A DNA stretch of 64,000 nucleotides from Roseateles sp. YR242. Lineage in GTDB: Bacteria > Pseudomonadota > Gammaproteobacteria > Burkholderiales > Burkholderiaceae_C. The position numbers and the translations under genes are program-made. This document shows, one piece after another, positions 26,641 through 35,581 of the stretch. Location: NCBI RefSeq assembly GCF_900109745.1, contig NZ_FOAV01000018.1:34365-98364 (forward strand). Direction: 5' to 3'. Each line of letters starts with the position of its first letter. Within the stretch, counting starts at the first letter, position 1. The notes beneath the pieces were generated by a model. The model was not told the DNA's origin and searched no databases. It was given only the letters and a program-made list of their open reading frames with translations.

Positions 26641-27518
26641 GCGGCCGCTCCCGGGTTGGCCACGACAGTCGCGGCGGTTGCGGCATTTGCGGCAATCGAG
26701 GTATTTGCGGTGGTTGCCTGAAGGGCCTGGCCGTTGCCGCCGCTGGGCGCCATGAGCCCCAGGCCATCCAGGTGATCGGGGCTCGCCAATGCCGCCACCA
26801 GCATCAGTGTCAGCCCGCAGGCGCCTGCCGTCAGGCATTGCCGCCGCCATTGCGGAAAGTCCGCCGACAGGAAGCGCAGCTGGCCGTCGAAATTCCTCGC
26901 GTCCGCAGCCGCCTGCAAGGCCGTTGCGCGCATCCAGCACTGCACGGCCATCTGGCTGATCAGCAGGGCCATGGCGCGCAGCGCCTGCCGCCGCCCGCCA
27001 TAACCGAGCCGGGCTCGCTGTGCGGTGACGCCGTCGGAGAAGGCTTCTGCCAGCACGGCCTGCATCCGGTAGGCCACCACCATCAGGTCCAGCAGCACGG
27101 CGGGCATGCGCATCTGGCGCATCAGGGCCAACAGGTCGCCCAGCGGGGTGGTGAGTACCAGCCACAACAGGGCCGTGCACAGCGACAGCGCACGTGCCGC
27201 GACCATGAACACCTGCGGTGCCATCTCCGGTGCCAGGCGCCAGCTCAGGGTGCCGTCCACTGGTGTCACGGACACCAGCATCGACAGGCAGGACATCGCC
27301 AGAAATCCCAACGGGGCGCGGGCCACCCGCACATACGCCCGCAACGGGATGCGCGCGCCCCCCACCGTGACGGCTGCCATCAGGGCGGCCAGGCCCAGGG
27401 CCACCCATGGCGACGATGCCAGCCATGCCGCGCCCATGGCGCAGCCGGTGAACAGTGCCTTGGCCGACGGGGCAACAGCGCGCCATGGGCCGGCATAAGC
27501 CAACCGCTCAATGCTCAC
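26637..27518 (-). CDS. cbiQ: Cobalt ECF transporter transmembrane subunit
   Basis: The 293-aa CbiQ is the T-component joining the ATPase to CbiMN in the inner membrane. There are about five or six hydrophobic helices. The coupling-type motifs are present in altered form: AQRARLGYGGRRQALRAM (residues about 155-172) and MRATALQAAADARNFDG. The last 30 residues are an Ala/Thr-rich tail of low complexity. It overlaps cbiN by 11 bp. Confidence 0.88.
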   Translation of the reverse strand: MSIERLAYAGPWRAVAPSAKALFTGCAMGAAWLASSPWVALGLAALMAAVTVGGARIPLRAYVRVARAPLGFLAMSCLSMLVSVTPVDGTLSWRLAPEMAPQVFMVAARALSLCTALLWLVLTTPLGDLLALMRQMRMPAVLLDLMVVAYRMQAVLAEAFSDGVTAQRARLGYGGRRQALRAMALLISQMAVQCWMRATALQAAADARNFDGQLRFLSADFPQWRRQCLTAGACGLTLMLVAALASPDHLDGLGLMAPSGGNGQALQATTANTSIAANAATAATVVANPGAAA

Positions 27519-27948
27519 CGGCCACTACCTGTGTGGTGTCGTTGCTGCTCGCGGTACCGTGGCTGGCGTGGTCGCTCCCACGGCCGCTGCTGATGGCCCT
27601 GCCATCGGCCCCGCCCTGGCTGGTGGCCGCCGGCACCGGCGCGCCGCTTTTGGCGGATGCTCGTGCCCTCGACATGCCAAGCCAATAGCCGATCACGCCC
27701 GCACCCGCGGCCGCCTGAAGGGCAAACAGCAGGGAGGCAATTTCATTGCTGGAGGGCTCCAGCACGGGGCTGAACCAGGGTTTGTAGTCGGGCGCGATCT
27801 GGGTAATGGCCTGCTGCGCGCGCGCATCGGCGCCCTGGAACAGCTCACTCTCGCCGGAGGCCTCAGCGGGCGGCGACCCCACCCACACCAAGGGCAGTGC
27901 CGTGAGCAGGACCACGGCGGCCAGAAGAAGCCAGGTCTGCTTCTTCAT
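27508..27948 (-). CDS. cbiN: Cobalt transport protein CbiN, extended
   Basis: The 146-aa protein has an N-terminal helix (residues about 6-25), then [60 protein letters not shown]. It therefore has the two-helix CbiN topology and the conserved P-x-x-E-x-x-L patch. CbiN is usually about 90-105 aa. Here an extra tail of about 40 Ser/Gly/Ala-rich residues with two histidines follows the second helix. It helps CbiM take up Co(II). It overlaps cbiM by four bases. Confidence 0.9.
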   Translation of the reverse strand: MKKQTWLLLAAVVLLTALPLVWVGSPPAEASGESELFQGADARAQQAITQIAPDYKPWFSPVLEPSSNEIASLLFALQAAAGAGVIGYWLGMSRARASAKSGAPVPAATSQGGADGRAISSGRGSDHASHGTASSNDTTQVVAGEH

Positions 27949-28625
27949 GGTGTGGGCCTCCGGGCATAGGTCAGCACCGGCATCAGGCGCAGCTCGGTAG
28001 CATTGAATTGCGCCATGGCATTGACCACCAGCACGGTCAGCAAGCCCTCGGTCACCGCCAGCGGCAGCTGGGTGACCGCGAAGATGCCGGCGAACTTCTC
28101 GAACGAGAGCAGCACACCGCCGACCGGATCGGGAAACGCCAGGGCCAGTTGCACGGACGTGGTCACGTAGGTGGCCAGGTCACCGAGGCAGGCCGCGAAG
28201 AACACGGCCACACTGCGGCTCAGCCCCAGCGCGCAGCCCAGGCGGAACACCCCGTACGCCACAAACGGCCCGACGATGGCCATGGAGAACACATTGGCGC
28301 CCAGCGTCGTCAGGCCGCCATGGGCCAGCAGGAGTGCCTGGAACAGCAGCACCACAAAACCCACCGGCACCATGGCCGCGGGCCCGAAGAGCAGGGCACC
28401 CAGCCCGACACCGGTCGGATGCGAGCAGCTCCCGGTGACCGAAGGCAACTTCAGGGCGGACAGCAGGAACGCAAAGGCGGCACTGACGCCCAGCAGCATG
28501 CGTTGTTCCGGATGGGCGCGCAGCGTGCGGTTGACCGACGCCAGGCCCCAGGCCAGAAATGGTGCGGACGCCACCGTCCACGCAAGCGCATGCTGGAAAG
28601 GCAGGAAGCCCTCCATGATGTGCAT
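27945..28625 (-). CDS. cbiM: Cobalt ECF transporter substrate-binding membrane subunit
   Basis: The 226-aa CbiM starts with MHIMEGFLP, the conserved N-terminus whose free amino group and His2 bind Co(II). [27 protein letters not shown] carries the further conserved S-C-S-H-P-T-G motif, and [17 protein letters not shown] is typical. There are about six or seven membrane helices. GGGAGG lies 7-12 bp before the ATG. It is the first gene of the operon, 140 bp below the cobalamin riboswitch. Confidence 0.96.
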   Translation of the reverse strand: MHIMEGFLPFQHALAWTVASAPFLAWGLASVNRTLRAHPEQRMLLGVSAAFAFLLSALKLPSVTGSCSHPTGVGLGALLFGPAAMVPVGFVVLLFQALLLAHGGLTTLGANVFSMAIVGPFVAYGVFRLGCALGLSRSVAVFFAACLGDLATYVTTSVQLALAFPDPVGGVLLSFEKFAGIFAVTQLPLAVTEGLLTVLVVNAMAQFNATELRLMPVLTYARRPTP

Positions 28626-28767
28626 TCGATACCTCCCGTCGAATGGATGAACTCGACACCCTTCAACGGAAGCTTCGGCGGCAACATCAGCGACGGCGAG
28701 ACCGATCCTGGTCGCGCAGTACCGACAACGGCCTCCCTCGCCCCGGGGAATGGTGCTGACATGTCGC

Positions 28768-28915
28768 CATCGGGCCGGTATTCTGGCTCGCCATCATCCT
28801 TCCCTGCGCCTTCCCGTGAACTTCACAGTGGCTGGTATGCAGGGTCGTCTGGCTTACAGCAGCGGGGGCTGCACCGGAATGGCTGTGGATCACAGCGTCA
28901 CCGGTTTCCCGTTTA
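28768..28915 (-). promoter_or_regulatory. Adenosylcobalamin riboswitch
   Basis: Read on the minus strand, the segment starts ACGGGAAACCGGTG and continues through ATTCCGGTGCAGCCCCCGC and then GCTGTAAGCC. CCACTG and GGGAAGG follow, and it ends with the B12-box GCGAGCCAGAATACCGGCC. These blocks occur in the order and spacing of the cobalamin riboswitch. It is in the leader of cbiM, so high adenosylcobalamin should turn down cobalt uptake and the whole downstream synthesis operon. The mode (translation or termination) is not clear. The ends are set by the conserved blocks. Confidence 0.95.
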
Positions 28916-29027
28916 ACGCGCATTCCTGATGGAAGGCGCGCACCCAAGGCGGGACGAATGTTAACCGCATCCGAACCTGGCCGAGCCCGGCCCAACGTGG
29001 CCGAACCCGGTCAGCCAGGCCCGACAC

Positions 29028-31226
29028 TCATCCGGCGGTTCGGTACTGTGCCATCACCGCCGTGCCCTCCATCGTCGGATCCGACACCGACGGCGCGCCG
29101 GTTTCGATGTGGCCCGCCAGCCGGCGCAGGAAGTCCGCCTGGCCGCCCACACGCAGGGAGACGTCATACCAGTGCGCGCTGGTGGCCACCGGAATGCGCA
29201 GCGCGCTGCTGCTGCGCGCCGGCACCTGGATGGTCTGTGCGGGGACCTGGCGGTACTTGTTGTGGACCAGCGTGAAGCTGGCGGCCACCGGGCCCGTGTT
29301 GGTGAGCGTGAGCACCAGCTCGCCGCTGGCGGGTTCCGCACGGGCCTGGACGTCCGGATTGGGCTGGCCAGCCGCCGCTGCGCGGCGCGCGTTGCCCGCC
29401 AGATGGCGGTGAAAGCCGTTGGGGCCGACCACCCACAGGTCGTAAGCGCCGCTGGCCACGGGGGCGAAGCTGCCGGTGAGCTGCTTGCCGGCCTCCACGG
29501 TGTAGCGGCGCGGCAGGTCCGCCAGGCGCAACCGGTCATAGACATGGAACACGGCTGCAGCCCGGCCCGTGTTCTCGAAGCTCAACGCCAGCGTGGTGGC
29601 CCCCAGCACGGCGCTGGGCAGGACGCGCGCCGTGACCTGGAGGTCATAAGGCAGCGCACGGGCGGGACGCACCCCGGAGAGCTGCTGCGGCGCCACCACG
29701 CTGCCGGGCGTGGCCGGGGTGGTGGTGCCCGGCAGTGCACGCGCCCGGTTGGCCAGGGCCACGGTGCTGGGAAGCCTGGAGAAGAACTCGCTGTCTTCCG
29801 GGTCGGCAAAGTTGAAGCAGGAGGTGAGGTCGCCGGCCACCGCGCGCCGCCAGGCGCTGATGTTGGGTTCCTTCACACCGAAGCGGGCCTCCACGAAGCG
29901 CAGGAAGGAGGTGTGGTCCGCCACCTGCGAGTTCACCCAGCCGCCCTTGCTCCAGGGGGAGATCACATACATGGGCACCCGCGGGCCCATGCCGTAGGGC
30001 CGATGCAGATACAGCGGCGAGGAGCCGTTGAGGATCTCGTTGTATTCGCCGGTGGTGTCCACCGTCGAGGCGCCCGCCAGCACCGCCTTGGCCGGGTCTT
30101 CATTCCAGCTGGCGTAGGCCGGCGCGGCCGGGGGCGGCACGTGGTCGAAGAAGCCGTCGTTCTCGTCGAAGTTGATGAACAGGACGGTCTTGCTCCAGAC
30201 CTCCGGATTGGCGGTCAGTGCGTCCAGCACCTTGGCGGTGTAGTCCGCGCCCTGGGCGGGGCTGGACGGGCCTGGGTGCTCGGACCCTTCGGCGGTGGCG
30301 ACCACCCAGGAAACCTGCGGCAGGCGGTTGTTGACCACGTCATCGCGCAGTAGGTCCAGGTCGCGGGTGGAGATGCCGCGGTCCTTCAACGCCTGCGAAT
30401 AACCGGGGCGCAGGTACCAGCCGTCCCGGAACACCTTGAACCCGGCCAGCGAGTTGTCGGTGAAGTTGTCCGCCATGTTCTGGTAGACCTGCCAGCTGAC
30501 GCCGGCGGCCTGAAGGCGCTCGGGGTAGGTGGTCCAGGTGTAATCGTCGGCCGGGTTGGCATTGAACCAGTCATGGCTGTTGTCGGTGGAGGGGCCGTTG
30601 CCCTTGCGCAGGGGGTCGTTGGTGCCGGACCAGAGGAACAGCCGGTTGGTGTTGGTGCCGGTCTGGGTGGCGCAATGGTAGGCATCGCACAGCGTGAAGG
30701 CATTGGCCAGTGCGAACTGGAAGGGAATGTCCGCCTGCTCGAAGTGCCCCATCGAGTGGTTCTGCTTGGCCAGCGGCCATGCATTCATGCGGCCCTGGTC
30801 CCAGGCGGCCTGCGCATCGGTCCAGGAGTGGGGCGTACCGCTCACCCGCATCACCGCGAAGTTCTGGGCGGTGTTGAGGTGGAAGGGGGCGGTGGCGCGC
30901 ACAGCGCTGCCCGCGGCGGTGGGCTGTGTCCATACGGTCTTGCCGATGATGCCGGCGGCGGCCTGGTCGGCCACCGGGATCGGGAACGGATCCGCAAAGC
31001 CGCGCACGCCGTTGAGCGTGCCGAAGTAATGGTCGAAGGAGCGGTTCTCCTGCGTGAGGATCACGATGTGCTCGACGTCCATCAGCGTGCCGGTGCGCCG
31101 CGCCGCCGGGATGGACAGGGCCCGCGCGATGGACGGCGGGAAGCTGGCCAGGGCGGCGGTGGCGCCGGCCGTGCCGGCGATGGCGCGCAGGAACTCGCGA
31201 CGGGGAGGGGTGGTGGGCTGCGTCAT
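29028..31226 (-). CDS. Phosphocholine-specific phospholipase C, Tat-exported
   Basis: The 732-aa PlcN/PlcH-type enzyme splits phosphatidylcholine or sphingomyelin head groups outside the cell. The N-terminus has a twin-arginine signal (RREFLRAIAG, residues about 9-18). The catalytic phosphoesterase core starts VEHIVILTQENRSFDHYFGTLNGVRGF (the conserved E-N-R-S-F-D-H-Y-F-G) and holds FINFDENDGFFDHVPPP and YVISPWSKGGWVNSQVADHTSFLRFVE. Two C-terminal beta domains (DUF756-like, about 560-640 and 645-715) complete it. It lies 17 bp after the PEP-CTERM gene, probably in one transcript. Confidence 0.95.
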   Translation of the reverse strand: MTQPTTPPRREFLRAIAGTAGATAALASFPPSIARALSIPAARRTGTLMDVEHIVILTQENRSFDHYFGTLNGVRGFADPFPIPVADQAAAGIIGKTVWTQPTAAGSAVRATAPFHLNTAQNFAVMRVSGTPHSWTDAQAAWDQGRMNAWPLAKQNHSMGHFEQADIPFQFALANAFTLCDAYHCATQTGTNTNRLFLWSGTNDPLRKGNGPSTDNSHDWFNANPADDYTWTTYPERLQAAGVSWQVYQNMADNFTDNSLAGFKVFRDGWYLRPGYSQALKDRGISTRDLDLLRDDVVNNRLPQVSWVVATAEGSEHPGPSSPAQGADYTAKVLDALTANPEVWSKTVLFINFDENDGFFDHVPPPAAPAYASWNEDPAKAVLAGASTVDTTGEYNEILNGSSPLYLHRPYGMGPRVPMYVISPWSKGGWVNSQVADHTSFLRFVEARFGVKEPNISAWRRAVAGDLTSCFNFADPEDSEFFSRLPSTVALANRARALPGTTTPATPGSVVAPQQLSGVRPARALPYDLQVTARVLPSAVLGATTLALSFENTGRAAAVFHVYDRLRLADLPRRYTVEAGKQLTGSFAPVASGAYDLWVVGPNGFHRHLAGNARRAAAAGQPNPDVQARAEPASGELVLTLTNTGPVAASFTLVHNKYRQVPAQTIQVPARSSSALRIPVATSAHWYDVSLRVGGQADFLRRLAGHIETGAPSVSDPTMEGTAVMAQYRTAG

Positions 31227-31243
31227 GGCGGGGCTCCTCTTGA

Positions 31244-31816
31244 TCAGGCTTGGCGGCGGCGGGCGACAAAGGCGACCAGGCCGAGGCCGGCCAGCAGCAG
31301 GACGCCGGTGGTGGGTTCGGGCACAGCGGCCGCAAAGGTCAGGTCGTCCATCACGAAGTTGGCCGGGTCACTGCTGCGAAAGACCAGGCGGTCCACCAGG
31401 CCCGCGTATCCCGAGGCGAGGAACACCGGGGACGCGCCGAGGTCCAACGTGGCGGTGCTGCCCACCAGCAGGCCGCCGCTGTAGAGGTCGATGCTCACCG
31501 TCACACCCTCGTATCCGGCGAACCAGGCGCCGGCGAAGGTGCTGGCGGAGGTGAAACGGACGGCGCTGGTGTCGGCACTGCCGTCCCAGCCCAGGGTGGC
31601 ACGGCGGTCACCCGAGTGGGCCGTGAAGGGCGACTGTTCACCGGCGTACTGGAACCAGCTGCTGCCGGACCAGTCCAGGCCGCCGTAATCGACCGGCACA
31701 TAGCCGTCCTCACCCAGGTCGTCGAAGGTGAGCACGGTGGCGGACGCCAGCGAGGCGGCCAGGGCCAGGGTCAGCGGAAGGACCAGACGGGCCAGCGAAG
31801 CGAAAGGGGTGGGCAT
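31244..31816 (-). CDS. PEP-CTERM sorting-domain protein
   Basis: The 190-aa exported protein has a signal peptide (residues 1-26, ending LASA), then a beta-rich single domain beginning VLTFDDLGEDGYVPVDYGGLDW, common in PEP-CTERM proteins. The C-terminal sorting signal is VPEPTTGVLLLAGLGLVAFVARRRQA. It is presumably processed by an exosortase encoded elsewhere and placed at the surface or in exopolysaccharide. It is the first gene of a two-gene unit with the phospholipase C. Confidence 0.88.
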   Translation of the reverse strand: MPTPFASLARLVLPLTLALAASLASATVLTFDDLGEDGYVPVDYGGLDWSGSSWFQYAGEQSPFTAHSGDRRATLGWDGSADTSAVRFTSASTFAGAWFAGYEGVTVSIDLYSGGLLVGSTATLDLGASPVFLASGYAGLVDRLVFRSSDPANFVMDDLTFAAAVPEPTTGVLLLAGLGLVAFVARRRQA

Positions 31817-32094
31817 GGGAGCTCCTGTGATGCGGGGTCGGCCTGCATCTTCAGGAGGCGTTTTGACAGTCGGGTGACCGGTGTGTGTCAGCGCTGGATC
31901 AAGGGCCTGACCATCGAGCGCCTGTCCCTCAAACCCGTGTTGTTACGGGTTGGTCTTGAGTCTGTCATGGTGCTGAAGCGCGGGGGCGGCCTTACCAATG
32001 GAGACGAAATGAGCGCAGGAGCAGACACATTGTGACGATGTCGTAAACCGCCTTCGCAGATCATCGCGGCCCTGTCCCTATTCAGACTGCCGCC
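31817..32094. promoter_or_regulatory. Divergent spacer between PEP-CTERM gene and first cellulase
   Basis: The 278 bp must hold promoters for both directions. A perfect 7-bp inverted repeat AACCCGT-N6-ACGGGTT is at 31932-31951; it could be an operator or a leader hairpin, since no T-run follows. A short AT-richer patch with ACATTGTGACGATGTCGTAAA lies at about 32028-32048. No other gene is seen. Confidence 0.4.
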
Positions 32095-33594
32095 GTGATG
32101 AAGTGTCCCCGTCCGCCCTCGATGTCCAGCATCAGCCCCGGCATTGCCTTGCTGCTTGCCGCTGCCTCGTTGACTGCTTGCGGCGGAGGGGCCGACAAGG
32201 ACAGTGATGCGGCCGCGCCGACGCCCGCACCGGCCGCCTCTCCAGCGCCTTCACCTTCACCTTCACCTTCTCCGGCGCCTTCTCCTTCTCCTTCACCCGC
32301 CCCGAGCCCGGCGCCAGCACCCGCGCCAACGCCGGCTCCTACCCCTGCGCCGTCTCCAGCTCCAGCGCCAACACCCGCGCCATCGCCCTCACCAGCGCCC
32401 GCGCCATCTCCTGCCCCGGCCCCGGCACCGGCACCGGCACCGGCACCGGCCCCATCACCCGCCGGAGATCTGTCCGTCCCTGCGACCGGCCAGTTCGCGC
32501 TGCCGTTCAATGTCGCGACCGACGGCCGCATCCTGGACAGCCAGGGCGCCGTGGTGTCCTTGCGCGGGGTGAACTGGTTCGGCTTCGAGACGCCGGATCT
32601 GGTGGCACACGGCCTGTGGCAGCGCAATTACAAGGACATGATCACGCAGATGAAGGACCTGGGCTTCAATGCCGTCCGTCTGCCGTTCTGCCCGACCACA
32701 CTGCGTTCCACGGGCCGCCCGGGCAGTGCGCTCAATACGACCATCAATCCGGACCTGGCCGACAAGACGCCGCTGCAGGTGCTGGACCGGGTGGTGGCCG
32801 AGCTGGCCTCCAAGGGCTTCTATGTGCTGCTGGACCACCACCGCCCGGACTGCAACGCCATTTCCACCACGCCGCAGATCACCGGCTACACACTGGACCA
32901 GTGGGTGGCCGACCTGCAGTTCGTCGCGGACCGCTACAAGAATGTTCCCAATGTCTTTGCCATCGACCTGAAGAACGAGCCTCACAGCAGTGGCGGCAGC
33001 GGCGCCTTCTGGGGCACGGGCGACATCAACAGCGACTGGAAGCTGGCGGCCGAGCGGGCAGGCAGCGCGGTGCTGGCCACCAACAGCAAGCTGCTGGTGT
33101 TTGTGGAGGGCGTGTCGGACAACGGCGGCCGTTGCGAGAACACGGATGCGCATTGGTGGGGCGGCAATATCGAGCCGTTCTCCTGCTACCCGATCGACAC
33201 GGCCAAGATCCCGCGCAGCAAGATGGTGCTGTCGCCGCATATCTACGGCCCCTCGGTCAGCTCGCAGCCGTATTTCAACGATGGCACCAACTTCCCCAAC
33301 AACATGCCGGCCATCTGGCAGAACCAGCTGGGGCGTTTCATGGGCCAGTACGCCGTGGTGCTGGGTGAATTCGGCGGGAAGTTCGTCGACAAGGACCGCC
33401 AATGGCAGGTCAAGTTTGTGGACTGGTTGAAGTGCAAGGGCACGCGCAACTTCTTCTACTGGTCCTGGAACCCCAATTCCGGTGACACGGGCGGCATCCT
33501 GCAGGACGACTGGCAGACCGTCTCACTGGACAAGTACAACAACCTGAAGCGCCTGTGGGACGGTTCTGCCGCAGACACCACGGTCTGCAATTGA
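32095..33594 (+). CDS. GH5 endoglucanase, lipoprotein form
   Basis: This enzyme of up to 499 aa cuts beta-1,4-glucan and resembles Xanthomonas EngXCA-type cellulases (GH5 subfamily 1). A lipoprotein signal ending LTAC (lipobox) is followed by a Pro/Ala/Ser linker of about 85 residues (to about residue 125). Then comes the catalytic barrel: [33 protein letters not shown], acid/base glutamate in DLKNEPH, nucleophile glutamate in [10 protein letters not shown], and [16 protein letters not shown]. The start may be GTG 32095, ATG 32098 or ATG 32119 to 32122. It should be tethered to a membrane. The sister gene lies 184 bp downstream. Confidence 0.92.
   Translation: MMKCPRPPSMSSISPGIALLLAAASLTACGGGADKDSDAAAPTPAPAASPAPSPSPSPSPAPSPSPSPAPSPAPAPAPTPAPTPAPSPAPAPTPAPSPSPAPAPSPAPAPAPAPAPAPAPSPAGDLSVPATGQFALPFNVATDGRILDSQGAVVSLRGVNWFGFETPDLVAHGLWQRNYKDMITQMKDLGFNAVRLPFCPTTLRSTGRPGSALNTTINPDLADKTPLQVLDRVVAELASKGFYVLLDHHRPDCNAISTTPQITGYTLDQWVADLQFVADRYKNVPNVFAIDLKNEPHSSGGSGAFWGTGDINSDWKLAAERAGSAVLATNSKLLVFVEGVSDNGGRCENTDAHWWGGNIEPFSCYPIDTAKIPRSKMVLSPHIYGPSVSSQPYFNDGTNFPNNMPAIWQNQLGRFMGQYAVVLGEFGGKFVDKDRQWQVKFVDWLKCKGTRNFFYWSWNPNSGDTGGILQDDWQTVSLDKYNNLKRLWDGSAADTTVCN
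32218..32462 (+). repeat. Low-complexity Pro/Ala/Ser linker DNA in the first GH5 gene
   Basis: Imperfect short tandem units such as CCTTCACCTT and GGCACCGGCACC encode the (P-A/S/T)n linker between lipid anchor and catalytic domain. A comparable but shorter tract encodes the second GH5 linker at about 34155-34320. Such tracts can change length by slippage without breaking the frame if whole codons are gained or lost. Confidence 0.8.
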
Positions 33595-33778
33595 AACGAT
33601 TGAGCATAAGCCGCTGGATGGGGCGGGCTGCAGCTGTACACACTGCACGGCTCGCAATGGCAGACGCGATTCGCGGACCCGGACAGTGCTTGTCCACGTT
33701 GGCTTACCATTTATTGCTGGATCTTTCGGGGCCGTAAAGCAAACTGATTGCCTCTGCAGTCAACGAGGCATTGTCATC

Positions 33779-35446
33779 ATGCGTCCTCTCCCCACCCGAT
33801 TCATCCTGCGCAGCAGTCTTGTCGCCCTGGCCTTTGGTGCCGTGATGCCGGCGCATGCTGCGCTGACCATTGCGGTTGCTCAGGACACCTGGACCGGCGG
33901 CTTCTGCTCTCGCGTCACCATTCGCAATCCAGCCACCACAGCCAGTGGTGTCTGGACCTTGCTGTTCGACATGCCCAATGGGCAATTGAATGGCAGCTGG
34001 AATGGCACCTTCAAGCAGGTGAATGCCACCACGGTGTCGGTGACCGGCATCAGCTGGAATTCGCCGGCCGCCGCAGGTCAAAGCTTCGAGATCGGCTTCT
34101 GCGGCAACGGCACGGCACCCAGCCCGACGTCGTTCCGCATCACCGAAGCGGGCACGGCGCCGGCGCCTTCACCCGCCCCGGCACCGTCCCCGGCACCTTC
34201 TCCAGCACCCGCTCCGTCCCCGGCCCCCGCGCCATCACCAGCGCCTGCGCCGTCGCCTGCACCAGCCCCTGCGCCCGCACCCGCACCGGCCCCCGCCCCC
34301 GCCCCCGCCCCCGCAGGCGACCTCTCCGTTCCTGCGACCGGCCAGTTCGCGCTGCCGTTCAGTGTGGCGACCGACGGCCGCATCCTGGACAGCCAGGGCG
34401 CCGTGGTGTCCCTGCGTGGTGTGAACTGGTTCGGCTTCGAAACGCCGGATCTGGTGGCACACGGCCTGTGGCAGCGCAATTACAAGGACATGATCACGCA
34501 GATGAAGGACCTGGGCTTCAATGCCGTCCGTCTGCCGTTCTGCCCGACCACGCTGCATTCCACCGGCCGCCCCAGTGGTGCGCTCAATGTCAGTGTCAAC
34601 GCCGACCTGGCCAACAAGACACCGCTGCAAGTGCTGGACCGCATCGTGGCGGAGTTCGCTGCCAAGGGCTTCTATGTGCTGCTGGACCATCACCGTCCGG
34701 ATTGCAATGCCATCTCCAGCACGCCGCAGATCCCTGGCTACACGCTGGACCAGTGGGTGGCGGATCTGCAGTTCGTCGCGGACCGCTACAAGAATGTCCC
34801 CAACGTCTTCGCCATCGACCTGAAGAACGAGCCGCACAGCACAGGTGGCAGCGGCGCGTTCTGGGGCACGGGCGACATCAACAATGACTGGAAGCTGGCG
34901 GCAGAGCGTGCCGGCAGTGCCGTGCTCACGAGCAACAGCAAGCTGCTGGTGTTTGTGGAAGGCGTCTCCGACAACGGCGGCCGTTGCGAGAACCCGGATG
35001 CGCACTGGTGGGGCGGCAATATCGAGCCGGTGTCCTGCTACCCGATCGACACCACCAAGATCCCGCGCAACAAGCTGGTGCTGTCGCCGCACATCTACGG
35101 TCCGTCGGTCAGCAACCAGCCCTACTTCAACGACGGCACGGGCTTCCCGAACAACATGCCGGCCATCTGGCAGAACCAATTGGGCCGCTTCATGGGCCAG
35201 TATGCGGTGGTGCTGGGCGAGTTTGGCGGCCGCTTCACCGACAAGGACCGCCAGTGGCAGGTCAAGATGGTGGATTGGCTGAAGTGCAAGGGCACGCGCA
35301 ACTTCTTCTACTGGTCCTGGAACCCCAACTCCGGCGACACGGGCGGCATCTTGCTGGATGACTGGCAGACCGTCTCACTGGACAAGTACAACAACCTGAA
35401 GCGCCTGTGGGATGGCTCGGCGGTGGACGCCAGCGTCTGCAAGTAA
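33779..35446 (+). CDS. GH5 endoglucanase with N-terminal CBM2
   Basis: The 555-aa secreted paralogue of the preceding gene has a signal peptide (residues 1-25, ending PAHA). Next comes a CBM2-type cellulose-binding domain (about 26-130: TWTGGFCSRVTIRNPATTASGVWTLLFDMPNGQ, NGTFKQVNATTVSVTGISWN, FEIGFCGNG), then a Pro/Ala linker (about 131-180) and the GH5 barrel. Catalytic glutamates are in DLKNEPH and [11 protein letters not shown] start at ATG 33779 because the signal peptide begins there. A 110-bp block is identical with the first gene, showing duplication or gene conversion. It should be released from the cell and bind crystalline cellulose. Confidence 0.93.
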   Translation: MRPLPTRFILRSSLVALAFGAVMPAHAALTIAVAQDTWTGGFCSRVTIRNPATTASGVWTLLFDMPNGQLNGSWNGTFKQVNATTVSVTGISWNSPAAAGQSFEIGFCGNGTAPSPTSFRITEAGTAPAPSPAPAPSPAPSPAPAPSPAPAPSPAPAPSPAPAPAPAPAPAPAPAPAPAGDLSVPATGQFALPFSVATDGRILDSQGAVVSLRGVNWFGFETPDLVAHGLWQRNYKDMITQMKDLGFNAVRLPFCPTTLHSTGRPSGALNVSVNADLANKTPLQVLDRIVAEFAAKGFYVLLDHHRPDCNAISSTPQIPGYTLDQWVADLQFVADRYKNVPNVFAIDLKNEPHSTGGSGAFWGTGDINNDWKLAAERAGSAVLTSNSKLLVFVEGVSDNGGRCENPDAHWWGGNIEPVSCYPIDTTKIPRNKLVLSPHIYGPSVSNQPYFNDGTGFPNNMPAIWQNQLGRFMGQYAVVLGEFGGRFTDKDRQWQVKMVDWLKCKGTRNFFYWSWNPNSGDTGGILLDDWQTVSLDKYNNLKRLWDGSAVDASVCK

Positions 35447-35525
35447 GTGAGCGCCGCAACGGCGCCAGGCAACCAGCGTGCGTGGCTCCGGGGCGGCAGC
35501 GGGGGCTGGCCGTGATGGCCGTCTG

Positions 35526-35563
35526 ACGGGGAGCTCGACGCGATCGTCGAGCTCCCCGTTTTC
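35526..35563. terminator. Strong bidirectional terminator
   Basis: A perfect 15-bp stem (ACGGGGAGCTCGACG pairs with CGTCGAGCTCCCCGT) with loop CGAT is followed by TTTC on the plus strand. It separates the plus-strand cellulases from the minus-strand sugar-binding-protein gene, whose stop is 20 bp away. It serves both directions, though the T-run is short. Confidence 0.88.
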
Positions 35564-35581
35564 AATCACCGCATCCCGGCA

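Noticed and set aside
25771..27486. Single 571-codon frame as a fused transporter protein
   Set aside because: The first half is a shadow of cbiQ in another frame; the true cbiO starts at 26640 with an ATGA overlap.
32218..32462. Possible CRISPR-like or satellite array
   Set aside because: The units are short, imperfect and codon-phased, and encode a Pro/Ala/Ser linker inside a cellulase gene.
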